Source of the DNA: Buchnera aphidicola (Nurudea shiraii)
GTDB taxonomy: Bacteria > Pseudomonadota > Gammaproteobacteria > Enterobacterales > Enterobacteriaceae
NCBI GenBank assembly: GCA_039829955.1
Contig: CP140035.1
Location: 434,001-498,000 of the forward strand
Length of the DNA: 64,000 nt
Reading direction: 5' to 3'
The notes under the pieces are model-generated. The model worked only from the letters and a program-made list of their open reading frames with translations. It was not told where the DNA came from and did no database searches. Made by a program: the position numbers and the translations under genes. Below, one piece after another: positions 43,363 through 54,614 of the stretch (position 1 is the stretch's first letter; every line of letters starts with the position of its first letter).

Positions 43363-43737
43363 TTCTACTTCCCAAAAATAAAATCTAAAATAAAACCATG
43401 TAAAGTTCTAACAATCTAAATACAATTTTAATAACTATTTAATTAAATATTTAAATATAAAACTACATTAAGATACTTAAAAACGTTATATAAACATTAA
43501 AATATCTAATACTCGCACTGAAATTACTAATTATTTTATGACATTTTATAATATATATGCATATTATTTTACATATGCATTATTAAAACGTGTTTGGATA
43601 CTGTTTGAGTATAACCTATTAAAATATTAATTCTTATTATATTACATAATATAAATATAAAATTATAAATATAATTTTTTAAACAACTTAACTAAGTTAA
43701 TAAAAATTTATTTATAGAAAAATAAAACTTTACATTT
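43363..43737. other. Intergenic spacer ispA to yajR-like gene, no gene seen
   Basis: This 375-base AT-rich spacer lies where E. coli has xseB, thiI and other genes. I see no remnant. Two copies of ATATGCAT about 20 bases apart near 43560-43585 are probably chance. Confidence 0.5.
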
Positions 43738-44910
43738 CTATAAACGCCATAAGTTTATAAAAAGCCAAATACAAACCATAAAAAATCTAAATAAAAATAA
43801 AATACTACTATTAAAGTAATGTAAAACAAACCCTCCTAACATTCCTCCTAAAGAAGAACCTAAAAATTGATTAATGGAATACAAAGCCATAGAAGTACCT
43901 TTATAACTTTTAGGAGAATACTCACTAATTAAGATAGGTAAAACCATTTCAAAAAAACTAAAAACTACAAAAAATACTTGTAAATTAAAAATAAAAAAGA
44001 AGAAATAATTTTTAATTAACACTAGAAGTAAATCAGATATGACTAATAAAACTATCAAAAAAAAAGCAATTTTCTTTTTAGATGTATTTGTTTTAATATT
44101 TTCTGTAATTGGTAATACAACCAAAAAAGAGATCACAATAACAACTAAATATAATATCCAAGATAAATGAACAAAACACTTATATATGTTTAACTGAACT
44201 GGAATTATAATAAAATATAAAATTAAAATAAAGTGAAGAAAAAAATTATTTAAATTTAGTTGACACAAATTAGGATTTTTTAAAATTTTTAAAAAGTTTT
44301 TGTATTCAGTTTTTATACTAAATATATTATTTTTATGTTTAAAAGATGGAATAAAATAAAAAGCTACTATAATACATATTACAGAAAATATTAAACTAAC
44401 TAAAAATAAAACATGAAAACCAAAAATCTTAACTATAATAGGACTAATCACTACAGACAATAAAAAACTTAACCCGAAACTCATTCCTAAGCATCCCATA
44501 GCTCTTGTAAGATTTTTTCTAGACACTATATCGGACAAAAGAGCCATACATACTGAAGAAATTGCACCTGATCCTTGTATACTGCGCCCTAAAATAATTC
44601 CAAAAATAGAACTACTATTTAAACATATAAAACTTCCCATTGAAAAACACAATAAGCCTAAAATGATAACATACTTCCTTCCTATTTTATCGGATAACCA
44701 TCCATAAGGAATTTGAAATATAGCTTGAAAAAATCCATATGCTCCCATTGCTAAACCTATTAATAATATAGTACTATTTTTTAAATTAATTCCATAAATA
44801 CTGAAAACAGGATAGATCATAAACATCCCAAATGCACGCAAAGAAAAAATAGTGCACACTCCTAAAATGAACTTCCATTCTTTTATTTCAAAATTGAATT
44901 TATTTGTCAT
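43738..44910 (-). CDS. yajR: Major facilitator superfamily transporter, YajR-like
   Basis: Twelve-helix MFS protein of 390 aa. The loop 2-3 motif is GWLSDKIGRKYVI, a classic MFS motif A, and VFSIYGINL and LGRSIQGSGAIS fit the YajR family. E. coli YajR (about 454 aa) carries an extra C-terminal cytoplasmic YAM domain that is missing here. Position next to the cyo block matches E. coli. The substrate is unknown. It diverges from tusE. Confidence 0.85.
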   Translation of the reverse strand: MTNKFNFEIKEWKFILGVCTIFSLRAFGMFMIYPVFSIYGINLKNSTILLIGLAMGAYGFFQAIFQIPYGWLSDKIGRKYVIILGLLCFSMGSFICLNSSSIFGIILGRSIQGSGAISSVCMALLSDIVSRKNLTRAMGCLGMSFGLSFLLSVVISPIIVKIFGFHVLFLVSLIFSVICIIVAFYFIPSFKHKNNIFSIKTEYKNFLKILKNPNLCQLNLNNFFLHFILILYFIIIPVQLNIYKCFVHLSWILYLVVIVISFLVVLPITENIKTNTSKKKIAFFLIVLLVISDLLLVLIKNYFFFFIFNLQVFFVVFSFFEMVLPILISEYSPKSYKGTSMALYSINQFLGSSLGGMLGGFVLHYFNSSILFLFRFFMVCIWLFINLWRL

Positions 44911-45010
44911 ACATTGAACATTTTTGTTATAATATTTAAATACATTTTATATGCATAGATATATTATCTATCATAAAAATAAAATTTAAAAACATTTATA
45001 AAAATACATA

Positions 45011-45289
45011 ATGAATAAAAATAAACCTTGGAATAAGTATATAGCACAAAAAATCGCAAAAAAAGAATCCATTGATATTACCAAAGATCATTGGGAAGTA
45101 ATATATACTATTCGTGACTTCTATTTAAAATTTAATATCACTCCATCCATGAGAATATTAATGAAACTAATGGAAAAAAAAAACTTAAAAAAGATGACAA
45201 GTTGTTACTTATTTAAATTATTTCCTCGTGGTCCAGTTCAACAAGCGAGCAAAATAGCAGGAATTCCCAAGCCATCTAGCTGTTTTTAA
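45011..45289 (+). CDS. tusE: Sulfur relay protein TusE
   Basis: Last carrier of the Tus relay, handing persulfide to MnmA. It is homologous to DsrC. The product is 92 aa against 109 in E. coli, shortened at the N-terminus; a stop lies only a few codons upstream in frame. The conserved region DHWEVIYTIRDFYLKFN and the C-terminal active Cys in PKPSSCF are intact. It works with TusA at 21.8 kb. Confidence 0.88.
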   Translation: MNKNKPWNKYIAQKIAKKESIDITKDHWEVIYTIRDFYLKFNITPSMRILMKLMEKKNLKKMTSCYLFKLFPRGPVQQASKIAGIPKPSSCF

Positions 45290-45303
45290 TAATATGAATT
45301 ATT

Positions 45304-46161
45304 TCAATTTACAAAATCAATTGATATCATAATGTTTAATACTATCATAATAACAATAGAAAGATAAAAAATGTTTTTTGACCAAAATATATTTTTTTTA
45401 TCATTGTGATATTCTTTTATAGAAAGAAAAAACCAAATTATAGAAAGCAATGATAAAATTAAAAAAAATTTGTATCCAGCATATCCAATAGCAGTCAAAC
45501 AAAAAATAGAAATTAAAAACAAAAATATAAATATACTAACGCAACGCTTAGTAACCCAAATAGGTTTAATAACAGGATATACAGGTATCTTAGCTTTCTT
45601 ATAATCGTCTAAATTCATTACGAAAATAGCATAAGAATGAGGAATTTGCCAAAAAAACATAATTATGAATAAATTAACAGTACATAAATCTATATAGTTA
45701 GTAACTGAACAATAACCTAATAAAGAAGGAATAGCTCCAGAAATACTTCCAATTATCGTAGAATATATTGATTTAGTCTTTAAAAGAAAACTATAAAAAA
45801 AAGAATATACTATTACTCCTAAACACGAAAGAAACACACATAATATATTTATAAACCACCCAAATAAAAATAACCCTAACATTGCTAGAAATATGGAACT
45901 AAATATTGAAAAACGATAAAAACAAGGATTAATTACTAAAATCCTTTTTTTAGTTCTATTCATATTCTTATCGATATTTCGATCAATAACATTATTCAAT
46001 ATACAAGAAGAACCTACAACTAATGATACACTTATCAAACTCCAAAATAATAGATTGTAGTTAACATTTCCTTTAGAAGCTAGCAAAAAACCACCTAAAC
46101 AAGATATTATATTTCCAAAAACAATTTTCGGCTTCAAAATTCCTAAAAGAGATATGATCAT
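45304..46161 (-). CDS. cyoE: Protoheme IX farnesyltransferase (heme O synthase)
   Basis: Membrane prenyltransferase that attaches farnesyl to heme B to make the heme O needed by cytochrome bo3. It is 285 aa with about nine hydrophobic segments. The polar substrate motifs are NNVIDRNIDKNMNRT and LDDYKKAKIP. It ends the cyoABCDE operon, 4 bases after cyoD. Confidence 0.95.
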   Translation of the reverse strand: MIISLLGILKPKIVFGNIISCLGGFLLASKGNVNYNLLFWSLISVSLVVGSSCILNNVIDRNIDKNMNRTKKRILVINPCFYRFSIFSSIFLAMLGLFLFGWFINILCVFLSCLGVIVYSFFYSFLLKTKSIYSTIIGSISGAIPSLLGYCSVTNYIDLCTVNLFIIMFFWQIPHSYAIFVMNLDDYKKAKIPVYPVIKPIWVTKRCVSIFIFLFLISIFCLTAIGYAGYKFFLILSLLSIIWFFLSIKEYHNDKKNIFWSKNIFYLSIVIMIVLNIMISIDFVN

Positions 46162-46165
46162 ATTA

Positions 46166-46495
46166 TTACATTATCTCTGTATTATGATTTAAATTACTCA
46201 TTATCCAATATGATCCTATTAAAATAATCATAATAATTAAAAAAGAAAAAATAATTGATATCAAATTCCATTTATGTTCATTAAAATAATTTAAATGAAA
46301 AAAAAATTTAAAATGAATAAATACTTGAAAAACTAAACATAGAACTATTAAGAAATAAGTAATTTCTTTAGAAAATAATTTTTTCCAAACTAAAAAAAAT
46401 GGAAATATAGTTAAAATAGACAATATTAAAAAATTTAAAATATAAAAAAAATATTGGTTTTTAGAAAAAAACCTTCTTAAACTAATAAATTTCAT
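46166..46495 (-). CDS. cyoD: Cytochrome bo3 ubiquinol oxidase subunit IV
   Basis: Small three-helix subunit that stabilises the oxidase. The open frame reaches 46645 inside cyoC, but the ATG at 46493-46495 overlaps the cyoC stop (ATGA) and gives 109 aa, the E. coli length. The C-terminus GSYWIMSNLN matches E. coli GSIWIMWNLN. Translational coupling with cyoC is likely. Confidence 0.93.
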   Translation of the reverse strand: MKFISLRRFFSKNQYFFYILNFLILSILTIFPFFLVWKKLFSKEITYFLIVLCLVFQVFIHFKFFFHLNYFNEHKWNLISIIFSFLIIMIILIGSYWIMSNLNHNTEIM

Positions 46496-47103
46496 AAAAT
46501 TGCTCCTACTAAATGAACTGTAGAGAATATAAACACCCATATTATGTCTAAAAAATGCCAAAATAAACTTAAAAAGAAAATTCTTGAATATATTTTGTAT
46601 GTTATTCCAAACTTTATTACTTGTACAATCAAAACACAAGCCCATAAAATAGCTACCAAAACATGAAATCCATGAGTTAATAGAAGAGTAAAAAAAGCAG
46701 ATAAAAAACCATTATGAGATGGGCCACAATCATTCTTTATAAGAAAATAACACTCAGAAGTTTCTAAAATTAAAAAGAATAGTCCTAATAAAATGGTAAC
46801 AATAAACCAAAATACAACCTCATTTTTCTTATACTCTTTAATTTTTAAAATAATAAAACTATAAGAAAAAGAACTTAATAACAAAACAAAACTCTCTAAA
46901 ACAACTATAGATAAATTAAAAATTTCCTTTTTATAAAAATCAAAAAATATACTAGACCTCATAACAAAATAAACAGAAAATAACGTAGAAAACATAATAC
47001 AATCACTCATCAAATACAACCAAAATCCAAATGCTTCACTAGAATTCAAAACTTTAGTGGTTAATTTAGCCATATTTTCTTTCACATTTATTACATTATT
47101 CAC
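46492..47103 (-). CDS. cyoC: Cytochrome bo3 ubiquinol oxidase subunit III
   Basis: Five-helix subunit III of the heme-copper oxidase, 203 aa. Family stretches include FGFWLYLMSDCIMF, SAFFTLLLTHGFHVL and FWHFLDIIWVFIF. It starts 2 bases after the cyoB stop and overlaps cyoD by 4 bases. Confidence 0.95.
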   Translation of the reverse strand: MNNVINVKENMAKLTTKVLNSSEAFGFWLYLMSDCIMFSTLFSVYFVMRSSIFFDFYKKEIFNLSIVVLESFVLLLSSFSYSFIILKIKEYKKNEVVFWFIVTILLGLFFLILETSECYFLIKNDCGPSHNGFLSAFFTLLLTHGFHVLVAILWACVLIVQVIKFGITYKIYSRIFFLSLFWHFLDIIWVFIFSTVHLVGAIL

Positions 47104-47105
47104 GA

Positions 47106-49097
47106 TTATTTTAATCCTACATGTTTAAGATTGTTGATATGTTTATTTTCAATGTTACTAACTTGATTTTTAGATATTGTATATCCATGATCCAAACAAA
47201 AACTTTTAAAAATTAACAAACATGCAATTACAAAAAATGACAAAATAGATAACCAAAAAATATACCAAACTAAGGAAAAAGCCAAAATAACAGAAAAAAA
47301 ACTGATAAAAATACCTAAACTAGTCTTTTTTGGAAGATGAATATCAGAATATGAAATATGAAAAGACGTTTTTTTTGTCTCTCTATTCATTTTTAACTTC
47401 CAAAAATGATCACGACACGAAATCACAGGTATAATTGCAAAGTTATATAATGGAGGAGGTGAAGGAATTGACCACTCTAATGTCCTACCATTCCATGGAT
47501 CACCTGTAATGTCTCTATTAATGTTCCGATCACGAATAGACACTATAATCTGAATAACTTGACATATAATTCCAATAGCAATCAAAAAAGTCCCAAAAGA
47601 AGCCAACACTAGAAAAGAATGAAATTGAGGATCTATGTTCTGACTAATTCGACGAGTCATTCCCATCAGTCCTAAAATATACAAAGGCATAAAAGCAAAA
47701 AAGAAACCAAAAATCCAAAACCAAAATGCTCTTTTTCCCCATATTTCAGATAAAGAAAATCCAAACATTTTAGGAAACCAATAAGTTATTCCAGAAAAAC
47801 ATCCAAATACCACACCTCCAATAATAACGTTATGGAAATGAGCTACTAAAAATAAACTATTATGTAAAACAAAATCAATAGCTGGTAAAGATAGTAATAC
47901 ACCTGACATTCCACCTATTGAAAAAGTAATTAAAAATCCTATAGTCCATAACATCGAAGAATGCATATAAATACGACCGCGATACATGGTAAATAACCAA
48001 TTAAAAATTTTTACTCCCGTTGGTATTGCTATAATCATAGTAGCTATACCAAAAAATGCATTTACATTAGCTCCTGCGCCCATGGTAAAAAAATGATGCA
48101 ACCATACAACAAACGATAAAATAGTAATTACAATAGTCGCCCAAACTAAAGATATATATCCAAACAAAGCTTTTGCAGAAAAAGTAGCTACAACTTCTGA
48201 AAAAATCCCAAATGCGGGCAATATTAAAATGTATACTTCAGGATGACCCCAAATCCAAATTAAATTAACATACATCATTACATTTCCTCCAAAATCGTTA
48301 GTGAAGAAATGAAATGCTAAATATCTATCTAATGTCAGCAATAATAAACTAATAGTTAAAACAGGAAAAGAAGCAAGAATCAAAACATTTGTACAAAATG
48401 CAGTCCATGTAAATACAGGCATTCTGAACAAATACATTCCAGGAGCACGCATTTTTAAAATAGTGACTAAAAAATTAATAGCTGTCAGAGTTGTTCCTAT
48501 TCCAGACAATTGCAAACTCCATATCCAATAATCAACTCCTACTCCAGGACTAAATCCAATTTCTGACAAAGGAGGGTATCCTAACCATCCTGTGCGTGCA
48601 AACTCACCAACTCCTAAAGATATATTTATCAAAATGGCACCGCTAGCAGTTAGCCAAAAACTTAAATTGTTAAGAAATGGAAACGCAACATCACGAGCAC
48701 CAATTTGTAAAGGAACAACCAAATTTATAATTCCGATTATAAGAGGCATAGCTACAAAAAAAATCATTATCACACCATGCGCAGTAAATATTTGATCATA
48801 ATGATGAGGAGTCAAAAATCCTATTCCTGCTTTAGATGAAGCTAATACTTGCTGAGCTCGCATCATTATAGCATCAACAAAACCACGAAATAACATGATA
48901 CTTGCAAGTATTATATACATAACCGCGATTTTTTTATGATCTACAGAACAACACCATTCATCCCATATATAATTCCATTTCCTCAAATAAGTAATTAAAA
49001 TAGATATAGATATAATACATAAAAAAATCATAAAATATGTTACCATGATAATAGGATCATTATATGGAATAGAATTCCAATTCAATCTTCCAAACAT
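47106..49097 (-). CDS. cyoB: Cytochrome bo3 ubiquinol oxidase subunit I
   Basis: Catalytic, proton-pumping subunit with heme b, heme o3 and CuB. It is 663 aa, identical in length to E. coli. Ligand and channel residues are visible: a heme b His in [10 protein letters not shown], the Cu-His-Tyr site in [15 protein letters not shown], the His pair in WLHHFFTMG, and the heme ligands in [10 protein letters not shown]. It carries two extra terminal helices as in the bo3 type. Confidence 0.97.
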   Translation of the reverse strand: MFGRLNWNSIPYNDPIIMVTYFMIFLCIISISILITYLRKWNYIWDEWCCSVDHKKIAVMYIILASIMLFRGFVDAIMMRAQQVLASSKAGIGFLTPHHYDQIFTAHGVIMIFFVAMPLIIGIINLVVPLQIGARDVAFPFLNNLSFWLTASGAILINISLGVGEFARTGWLGYPPLSEIGFSPGVGVDYWIWSLQLSGIGTTLTAINFLVTILKMRAPGMYLFRMPVFTWTAFCTNVLILASFPVLTISLLLLTLDRYLAFHFFTNDFGGNVMMYVNLIWIWGHPEVYILILPAFGIFSEVVATFSAKALFGYISLVWATIVITILSFVVWLHHFFTMGAGANVNAFFGIATMIIAIPTGVKIFNWLFTMYRGRIYMHSSMLWTIGFLITFSIGGMSGVLLSLPAIDFVLHNSLFLVAHFHNVIIGGVVFGCFSGITYWFPKMFGFSLSEIWGKRAFWFWIFGFFFAFMPLYILGLMGMTRRISQNIDPQFHSFLVLASFGTFLIAIGIICQVIQIIVSIRDRNINRDITGDPWNGRTLEWSIPSPPPLYNFAIIPVISCRDHFWKLKMNRETKKTSFHISYSDIHLPKKTSLGIFISFFSVILAFSLVWYIFWLSILSFFVIACLLIFKSFCLDHGYTISKNQVSNIENKHINNLKHVGLK

Positions 49098-49146
49098 TCT
49101 TAATCATTCTCCTTACATTTAAATAAAATATAATTTAAAAACCAAA

Positions 49147-50007
49147 TTATTTTTTTAAATATTTGTTACTTTCTAAAATTAATGTAAATAAATTATCTTT
49201 AACATCAGAATAATATTTAATTATATTATTTTCACTAGGGATAGCTATTTTTTTAAAACTTAAAAAAGAACTCAAATGATGTTCAGAATTCCTAACTTTA
49301 TATATCCATGATTTAAATAATGAAATATTAGGAGTTACTATCGTTTTAAATTTCATATTAGAAAATCCATGTCCGCTGTAATTAGCTGATATGCCTTTAT
49401 ACGTTCCAAATTGATTAGCTATCAAATTTAACGTAGTACGCATACCTGCCATAGCATATATTTGACTTCCTAATGAAGGAATAAAAAAAGAGTTAATTGC
49501 AGAATTAGACGTCAACTCAAATATAACTGGAGTATTAACAGGAAATACTAATTCGTTTATAGTAGCAATTTTTTCATTAGGATAAATAAACAACCATTTC
49601 CAATCTAACGATACAACATTAATTTTTATAGGAGCAACATTAGAAAAAATACGTTTTTTAGGATCTAAATCATGCGTAGATTTCCAAGATAATATTGAAA
49701 GAAAGATAATTATAACTATTGGAAAACCCCATGCTAATAATTCAATAATATTAGAATGCGACCAAGTAGGATCATAATTAGAATTAATATTAGATTTTCT
49801 ATATCTCATTACAAATAAAAACGTCATAAAAAACACTGGAATTATAATAAACAACATAACTATAAAAGCAATCGTTATCAACGATTTTTGTTCTGTTGCA
49901 ATCATACCTTTTGAACATAAAAACCCACTATTACATCCATTTAAAGTTAAAATAGCAGTTACTATACAAAAACTTAAAACAAATGTACGATATCTTAAAA
50001 AAAGCAT
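49147..50007 (-). CDS. cyoA: Cytochrome bo3 ubiquinol oxidase subunit II, lipoprotein
   Basis: Quinol-oxidase subunit II without the CuA site. It is 286 aa (E. coli 315). The N-terminal signal has a lipobox, LTLNGC, with Cys25 followed by NSG, as in E. coli, so Lgt and signal peptidase II should process it. Two transmembrane helices and a periplasmic cupredoxin-like domain follow. Because Lnt is a pseudogene here, the mature form is probably diacylated only. Confidence 0.95.
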   Translation of the reverse strand: MLFLRYRTFVLSFCIVTAILTLNGCNSGFLCSKGMIATEQKSLITIAFIVMLFIIIPVFFMTFLFVMRYRKSNINSNYDPTWSHSNIIELLAWGFPIVIIIFLSILSWKSTHDLDPKKRIFSNVAPIKINVVSLDWKWLFIYPNEKIATINELVFPVNTPVIFELTSNSAINSFFIPSLGSQIYAMAGMRTTLNLIANQFGTYKGISANYSGHGFSNMKFKTIVTPNISLFKSWIYKVRNSEHHLSSFLSFKKIAIPSENNIIKYYSDVKDNLFTLILESNKYLKK

Positions 50008-50367
50008 TTAATAACCTCAAAATAGATCTTATTTTAAAAGTAAATTAACTAATATTTCATTTTAAAAACTAAAGTTTTCAAACAAAAATCATACAGTAAC
50101 ACTAATTATTATCCATACTTATTTAAATATAAATACAAATGTAATAATTAATTATATTCGAAAAGTGTTAGTTCTTCACTAACGTAACATTTTTCTAAAA
50201 ATTTTATTTAATTTTTATAATTTATAATAAATTTTATATTATAATTTTTTAAAAAAACTAAAATATACATTTTTATTTTTCAACATAAAATAAAAATAAA
50301 ACACTTCTATACTCCAACTGATTTAATATATATTCAAAACACATTTAATATATTAAAATTTAAAACA
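50008..50367. other. Divergent regulatory spacer cyoA-bolA
   Basis: This 360-base AT-rich region must hold promoters for the cyo operon and bolA. A small perfect hairpin, GTTAGT and ACTAAC around TCTTC, lies at 50167-50183. It has no T-run, so it is not a clear terminator. Nothing else is recognisable. Confidence 0.5.
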
Positions 50368-50673
50368 ATGATTATAAAAAAAATAAAAAATTTGTTAGTA
50401 TCGCAATTTAATATAAAAAAAATTAAAATTGTCAATGAAAGTAAAAAACATAAATTTATTTATAAAAACTATTCACATTTTAAAATTATTATCGTGAGTG
50501 ACGACTTTAAAAAATATAGTTTGTTAAAAAGACACCAGAAAATATATCATATATTGTCTTCATACATTGCTATATATAACATTCATGGACTAGCATTATA
50601 TACATATACTCTTAGTGAATGGAAAAAAAAATGTAATGAACATTTAATATCTCCTATATGTTTAAAAAAATAA
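50368..50673 (+). CDS. bolA: BolA-family protein
   Basis: Small KH-like protein of 101 aa that works with monothiol glutaredoxins in Fe-S handling and as a morphogene regulator in E. coli. Conserved features are SHFKIIIVSDDF, the RHQKIYHIL stretch with its conserved His, and the C-terminal HGLALYTYTLSEW. It keeps its place upstream of tig. Confidence 0.92.
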   Translation: MIIKKIKNLLVSQFNIKKIKIVNESKKHKFIYKNYSHFKIIIVSDDFKKYSLLKRHQKIYHILSSYIAIYNIHGLALYTYTLSEWKKKCNEHLISPICLKK

Positions 50674-50945
50674 ATAAAATTAGATCAAATATCAATTCAT
50701 AACAACGATATTCGAAAATATAAACTTTGAATAATATATCTATACATATCAATTAAAATATATAATTAGTTATTATATTTAAAACAGTTCGTTCTTAAAA
50801 AAATTTTAATTTTTATATAAAATTTTATTTATATATAAAAAATTGAAATATTAAGATATATAAATAATAAAATTAAATGTTTAATAAACATTAAACGTTT
50901 AAAACTCATACATATCGTTATTCAAAAATTATTTTAAGGGATGCA

Positions 50946-52247
50946 ATGAAACTTAAAATTGAAGAAAATCAAAACTTATTTAAAAAAATTCATATCACTA
51001 TTCCGAACGACGTAATACAAAAATATATACAACTAGAATTTATTACGTTAAATAACACTATTAAAGTTAATGGATTTAGAAAAGGAAAAACACCATTATT
51101 AATTTTAGTTAATAAATATGGAGAAAAAGTACAACAACAAGTGTTGCAAAAATTAATCAAAAAATATTTTTTAAACATAGTAAGCAAAAAGAAACTGCAC
51201 GTAGCTGGAATGCCTAAATTTATTTTTCATAAATATAAAACCAATTCAGATTTCAATTTTTCCATAGAATTAGAAATATATCCACAATTCATACTAAATA
51301 TCCATCAAAAAACTATAAATATTCCAAAAATCAATATTACAAACAAAGATATCCAAACTATAGCTTATAGTATGTTTAAAAAAGATGTTTGGATAGAAGT
51401 AAATCAAAAAATTACATTACATGATAAAGTTACTATTGCTTGTATTTTTAATAATTCAACTAAACATCAAAAATATAATGTACAAAACTTTCAATTTATC
51501 ATTGGAACAAACAAAATATTTTCTCAAATTGAAAAAAAATTATTTGAACATAAAGTTAACGAATCTTTTTTAATTAATATTACTTTTTCAGAATATCATT
51601 GTGAAGAAAAAATTGCAGGAAAAACATTTGAAATAAAAGTAATTATAAAAAAAGTCGAAAAACTCGAGCAAAACTTAATACAACAAAAAGCAAAAAACAC
51701 TGCCTATTTAAATGCAAAAAACTTCGAAAAAATTAAAAATATTTTGAAAAATCAATCCGATATAATAGTTAAACAACATATAAAATCACAAATCATACAA
51801 TGTTTAATAAAATCTAACCCAATAGATGTCCCATCTACATTAATACAAGAAAACTTTTTAATTTTAAAACAAAAAAACAAAGAGCTATATGAAAAAAATA
51901 ATAAAAACGTTTTTATAAAAGATTTCCAAAAAAATTTGATTTTAAAAGCCAAAAATAAAGTTATTACAGCAATTTTAATCCAAAAATTTATAAAAGACAA
52001 TTCTTTAGAACCTAATTTAAATACAATAGACTTACTTATTAAAAACATAGCAACATCTCAAGATCATATTAAAACACTAATGTACTTATATAAAAATAAT
52101 AAAAACGTTAAAAAATATTTAAATAACATTGACCTCGAAGGACAAGTCATTACTCAACTTGAAAAAAAATTTATTAAAAATTTTAAAGAATGTAACTTTT
52201 GTAAAGCATTATATAATTTAAATAATATAAAAAGTAGCAATATTTAA
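50946..52247 (+). CDS. tig: Trigger factor
   Basis: Ribosome-bound chaperone that meets nascent chains at the exit tunnel. It is 433 aa against 432 in E. coli. The ribosome-binding signature is VNGFRKGKTP near residue 44. The middle FKBP-like domain is divergent. AAGGGATG lies just before the ATG. The block tig-clpP-clpX-lon-ppiD follows E. coli order with hupB missing. Confidence 0.94.
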   Translation: MKLKIEENQNLFKKIHITIPNDVIQKYIQLEFITLNNTIKVNGFRKGKTPLLILVNKYGEKVQQQVLQKLIKKYFLNIVSKKKLHVAGMPKFIFHKYKTNSDFNFSIELEIYPQFILNIHQKTINIPKINITNKDIQTIAYSMFKKDVWIEVNQKITLHDKVTIACIFNNSTKHQKYNVQNFQFIIGTNKIFSQIEKKLFEHKVNESFLINITFSEYHCEEKIAGKTFEIKVIIKKVEKLEQNLIQQKAKNTAYLNAKNFEKIKNILKNQSDIIVKQHIKSQIIQCLIKSNPIDVPSTLIQENFLILKQKNKELYEKNNKNVFIKDFQKNLILKAKNKVITAILIQKFIKDNSLEPNLNTIDLLIKNIATSQDHIKTLMYLYKNNKNVKKYLNNIDLEGQVITQLEKKFIKNFKECNFCKALYNLNNIKSSNI

Positions 52248-52448
52248 AACTTTATGAATCTTAAATGAAAAACTATATTTAATTTAATATTAGTAACGTA
52301 ACTAAAATCTTAAAATAAAAACTCATTCTATAAATTATTTCTGAAAATACAAATTTAAAAAGCTATACATTCTAATATTAGACTAAAACATTTTAAACAA
52401 CTTTTAAATATTATAAAATATTTACTAATTTTATATACTGGAGAAAAC

Positions 52449-53075
52449 ATGTTATACAAAAAAACAAACCGTGAACATAACAAAAATACAACACTTTTGA
52501 TTCCCATGGTAATAGAAAAAACATCTTATGGAGAAAGATCATATGATATATATTCGAGATTACTAAAAGAAAGAATAATTTTTCTAACAGGAATAATTGA
52601 AGATTCTTGTTCTAATTCTATAATAGCTCAAATTCTATTTTTAGAGTCTGAAAATCCAGAAAAAGACATTTTTTTATATATTAATTCTCCAGGAGGAAAT
52701 ATTTCATCAGGTATGTCTATTTATGACACTATGCAATTTGTAAAACCAAATGTTAATACTATATGCATAGGTCAAGCATGCTCCATGGCTGCTTTAATCC
52801 TAACATCAGGTGCAAAAGGAAAACGATTTTGCCTTCCAAACTCAAGAATTATGATACATCAACCCTTAGGTGGTTGCAATGGACAGGCATCAGACATAGA
52901 AATTCACGCTAAAGAAATTATAATTATTAAAAATAGAATTAATAAATTAATGTCCATTCACACTGGAAAAAGTTTAAAAATTATAGAACAAGACACTGAA
53001 AGAGACCATTTCTTTTCCGCTACAGAAGCTATTAAATATGGATTAATAGATTACATCTTGCACCATAGAAAATAA
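52449..53075 (+). CDS. clpP: ATP-dependent Clp protease proteolytic subunit
   Basis: Serine protease that forms the two-ring chamber for ClpX. It is 208 aa. The nucleophile Ser is in GQACSMAAL, where E. coli has GQAASMGA; the His is in MIHQPLGG and the Asp in DTERDHFF. The start has GGAG 6 bases upstream. The short N-terminal propeptide region is not conserved. clpX follows after about 80 bases. Confidence 0.97.
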   Translation: MLYKKTNREHNKNTTLLIPMVIEKTSYGERSYDIYSRLLKERIIFLTGIIEDSCSNSIIAQILFLESENPEKDIFLYINSPGGNISSGMSIYDTMQFVKPNVNTICIGQACSMAALILTSGAKGKRFCLPNSRIMIHQPLGGCNGQASDIEIHAKEIIIIKNRINKLMSIHTGKSLKIIEQDTERDHFFSATEAIKYGLIDYILHHRK

Positions 53076-53157
53076 TCTTTAAAAAACAATTGTACTCAAT
53101 ACAAATATGATTAAATAAAAACTTAAAACATTGCATTATATTTTATCAGGAAAACTA

Positions 53158-54420
53158 ATGATAGATAATACGAATAACAACAAAGAAAAAATATTGTTTT
53201 GTTCATTTTGTGGAAAAAACCAAAAAGAAATAAAAAAAATAATTGTAGGACCTTCAGTTTATATTTGCGATGAATGTATAAAATTATGTAATAAAATTAT
53301 TTACGAAGAAATTCAAAACACAAAAAACTCAAATAGTAAAAAATATGATATTCCTATACCTAAAAAAATTAAAGATTACCTTGACGACTATGTAATAGGA
53401 CAGGATGAAACTAAAAAAGTTTTATCAGTTGCAGTGTACAATCATTACAAACGCATAAAGAACTTAAATTCAAAATATGATATTGAACTAGGAAAAAGTA
53501 ACATTTTACTAATAGGACCTACAGGAAGTGGAAAAACATTATTAGCAGAAACATTAGCAAAATTGCTTAAAGTTCCTTTTACTATAACTGATGCTACTAC
53601 TCTTACAGAAGCTGGATATGTTGGAGAAGACGTAGAAAATATTATCCAAAAATTGTTAAGAACATGTAACTATGATATAAATCAAGCAGAACAAGGTATT
53701 ATTTATATAGATGAAATAGACAAAATTTCTAGAAAATCTGATAACCCCTCTATAACACGAGATGTATCTGGAGAAGGAGTTCAACAAGCCCTATTAAAAT
53801 TAATAGAAGGAACAATTGCATCAGTTCCTATGCAAGGTGGAAGAAAGCATCCACAACAAGAATTTTTTAAAGTAAATACCTCTAAAATTTTATTCATATG
53901 TGGAGGAACGTTTTCTAACTTAGAAAAAATAATTTCAAAAAGGTTAGAAAAAGAAATAAATATTGGATTTAATGCTAAAATTAAGAATAAAAAAAAGAAG
54001 AACAAAAAAAATAGTTTATTAAAAAAGGTAAAACCTGAAGATTTAATTAAATTTGGACTAATTCCAGAATTTGTTGGACGATTACCTATACTTACTACAT
54101 TACATGAACTTAATAAAAAAGCATTAATAGAAATATTATGCAAACCTAAAAATGCGCTAATAAAGCAATATCAAACATTATTTGACATTGAAGGAGTACA
54201 ATTACAATTTCATGAAGACGCTATTTCATGCATTGCTAACAAGGCTATAACTCGGAATATAGGTGCACGTGGATTACGTTCAATAATGGAAATTATTTTA
54301 CTAGATACAATGTATAATTTACCTTCTAAGACAAACGTTAAAAAAATTTTAATTAATAAATCAGTAGTTAATGGAAAATCAACACCAAAAATAATTTACC
54401 AAAAGTGTGGATCCATGTAA
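53158..54420 (+). CDS. clpX: ATP-dependent Clp protease ATPase subunit ClpX
   Basis: AAA+ unfoldase that feeds ClpP. The N-terminal zinc domain has CSFCGKNQ and [10 protein letters not shown]. Walker A is GPTGSGKT, the pore loop has GYVG, Walker B is IIYIDEIDK, and the RKH loop is [10 protein letters not shown]. The ClpP-docking tripeptide IGF is present, followed by a lysine-rich loop insertion near residue 280. The frame opens at 53131, but ATG 53158 has AGGA upstream and fits the family start, giving 420 aa (E. coli 424). Confidence 0.96.
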   Translation: MIDNTNNNKEKILFCSFCGKNQKEIKKIIVGPSVYICDECIKLCNKIIYEEIQNTKNSNSKKYDIPIPKKIKDYLDDYVIGQDETKKVLSVAVYNHYKRIKNLNSKYDIELGKSNILLIGPTGSGKTLLAETLAKLLKVPFTITDATTLTEAGYVGEDVENIIQKLLRTCNYDINQAEQGIIYIDEIDKISRKSDNPSITRDVSGEGVQQALLKLIEGTIASVPMQGGRKHPQQEFFKVNTSKILFICGGTFSNLEKIISKRLEKEINIGFNAKIKNKKKKNKKNSLLKKVKPEDLIKFGLIPEFVGRLPILTTLHELNKKALIEILCKPKNALIKQYQTLFDIEGVQLQFHEDAISCIANKAITRNIGARGLRSIMEIILLDTMYNLPSKTNVKKILINKSVVNGKSTPKIIYQKCGSM

Positions 54421-54432
54421 GAATCTAAAAAA

Positions 54433-54458
54433 TTGAAAATTATTTAATATCTCAATAT
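54433..54458 (+). promoter_or_regulatory. Possible heat-shock (sigma-32) promoter for lon
   Basis: TTGAAA (54433-54438) and CTCAATAT (54451-54458) are separated by 12 bases and resemble the sigma-32 elements TTGAAA and CCCCATnT. They lie about 155 bases before the lon start. E. coli lon is a sigma-32 gene. In this AT-rich sequence the match is suggestive only. Confidence 0.3.
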
Positions 54459-54614
54459 GATATATTTTACTTTTATTATCTTAATTTATTAGTATTGAAT
54501 ATTGAATTTTCATTTCAAAATACTCAAGAGCTTATCGTAGTTTTAAACTATATATTGGTTATTCAATACAATTTTTAAAATTTAAAAATATTATTGAAAC
54601 TAAGAGAGAGTTTT

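Noticed and set aside
46496..46645. Extended cyoD start overlapping cyoC
   Set aside because: The ATGA overlap start at 46495 gives the family length; the extension is a shadow of cyoC.
50167..50183. Small hairpin between cyoA and bolA as a terminator
   Set aside because: No T-run and it lies between two divergent genes; a chance palindrome or weak operator is more likely.
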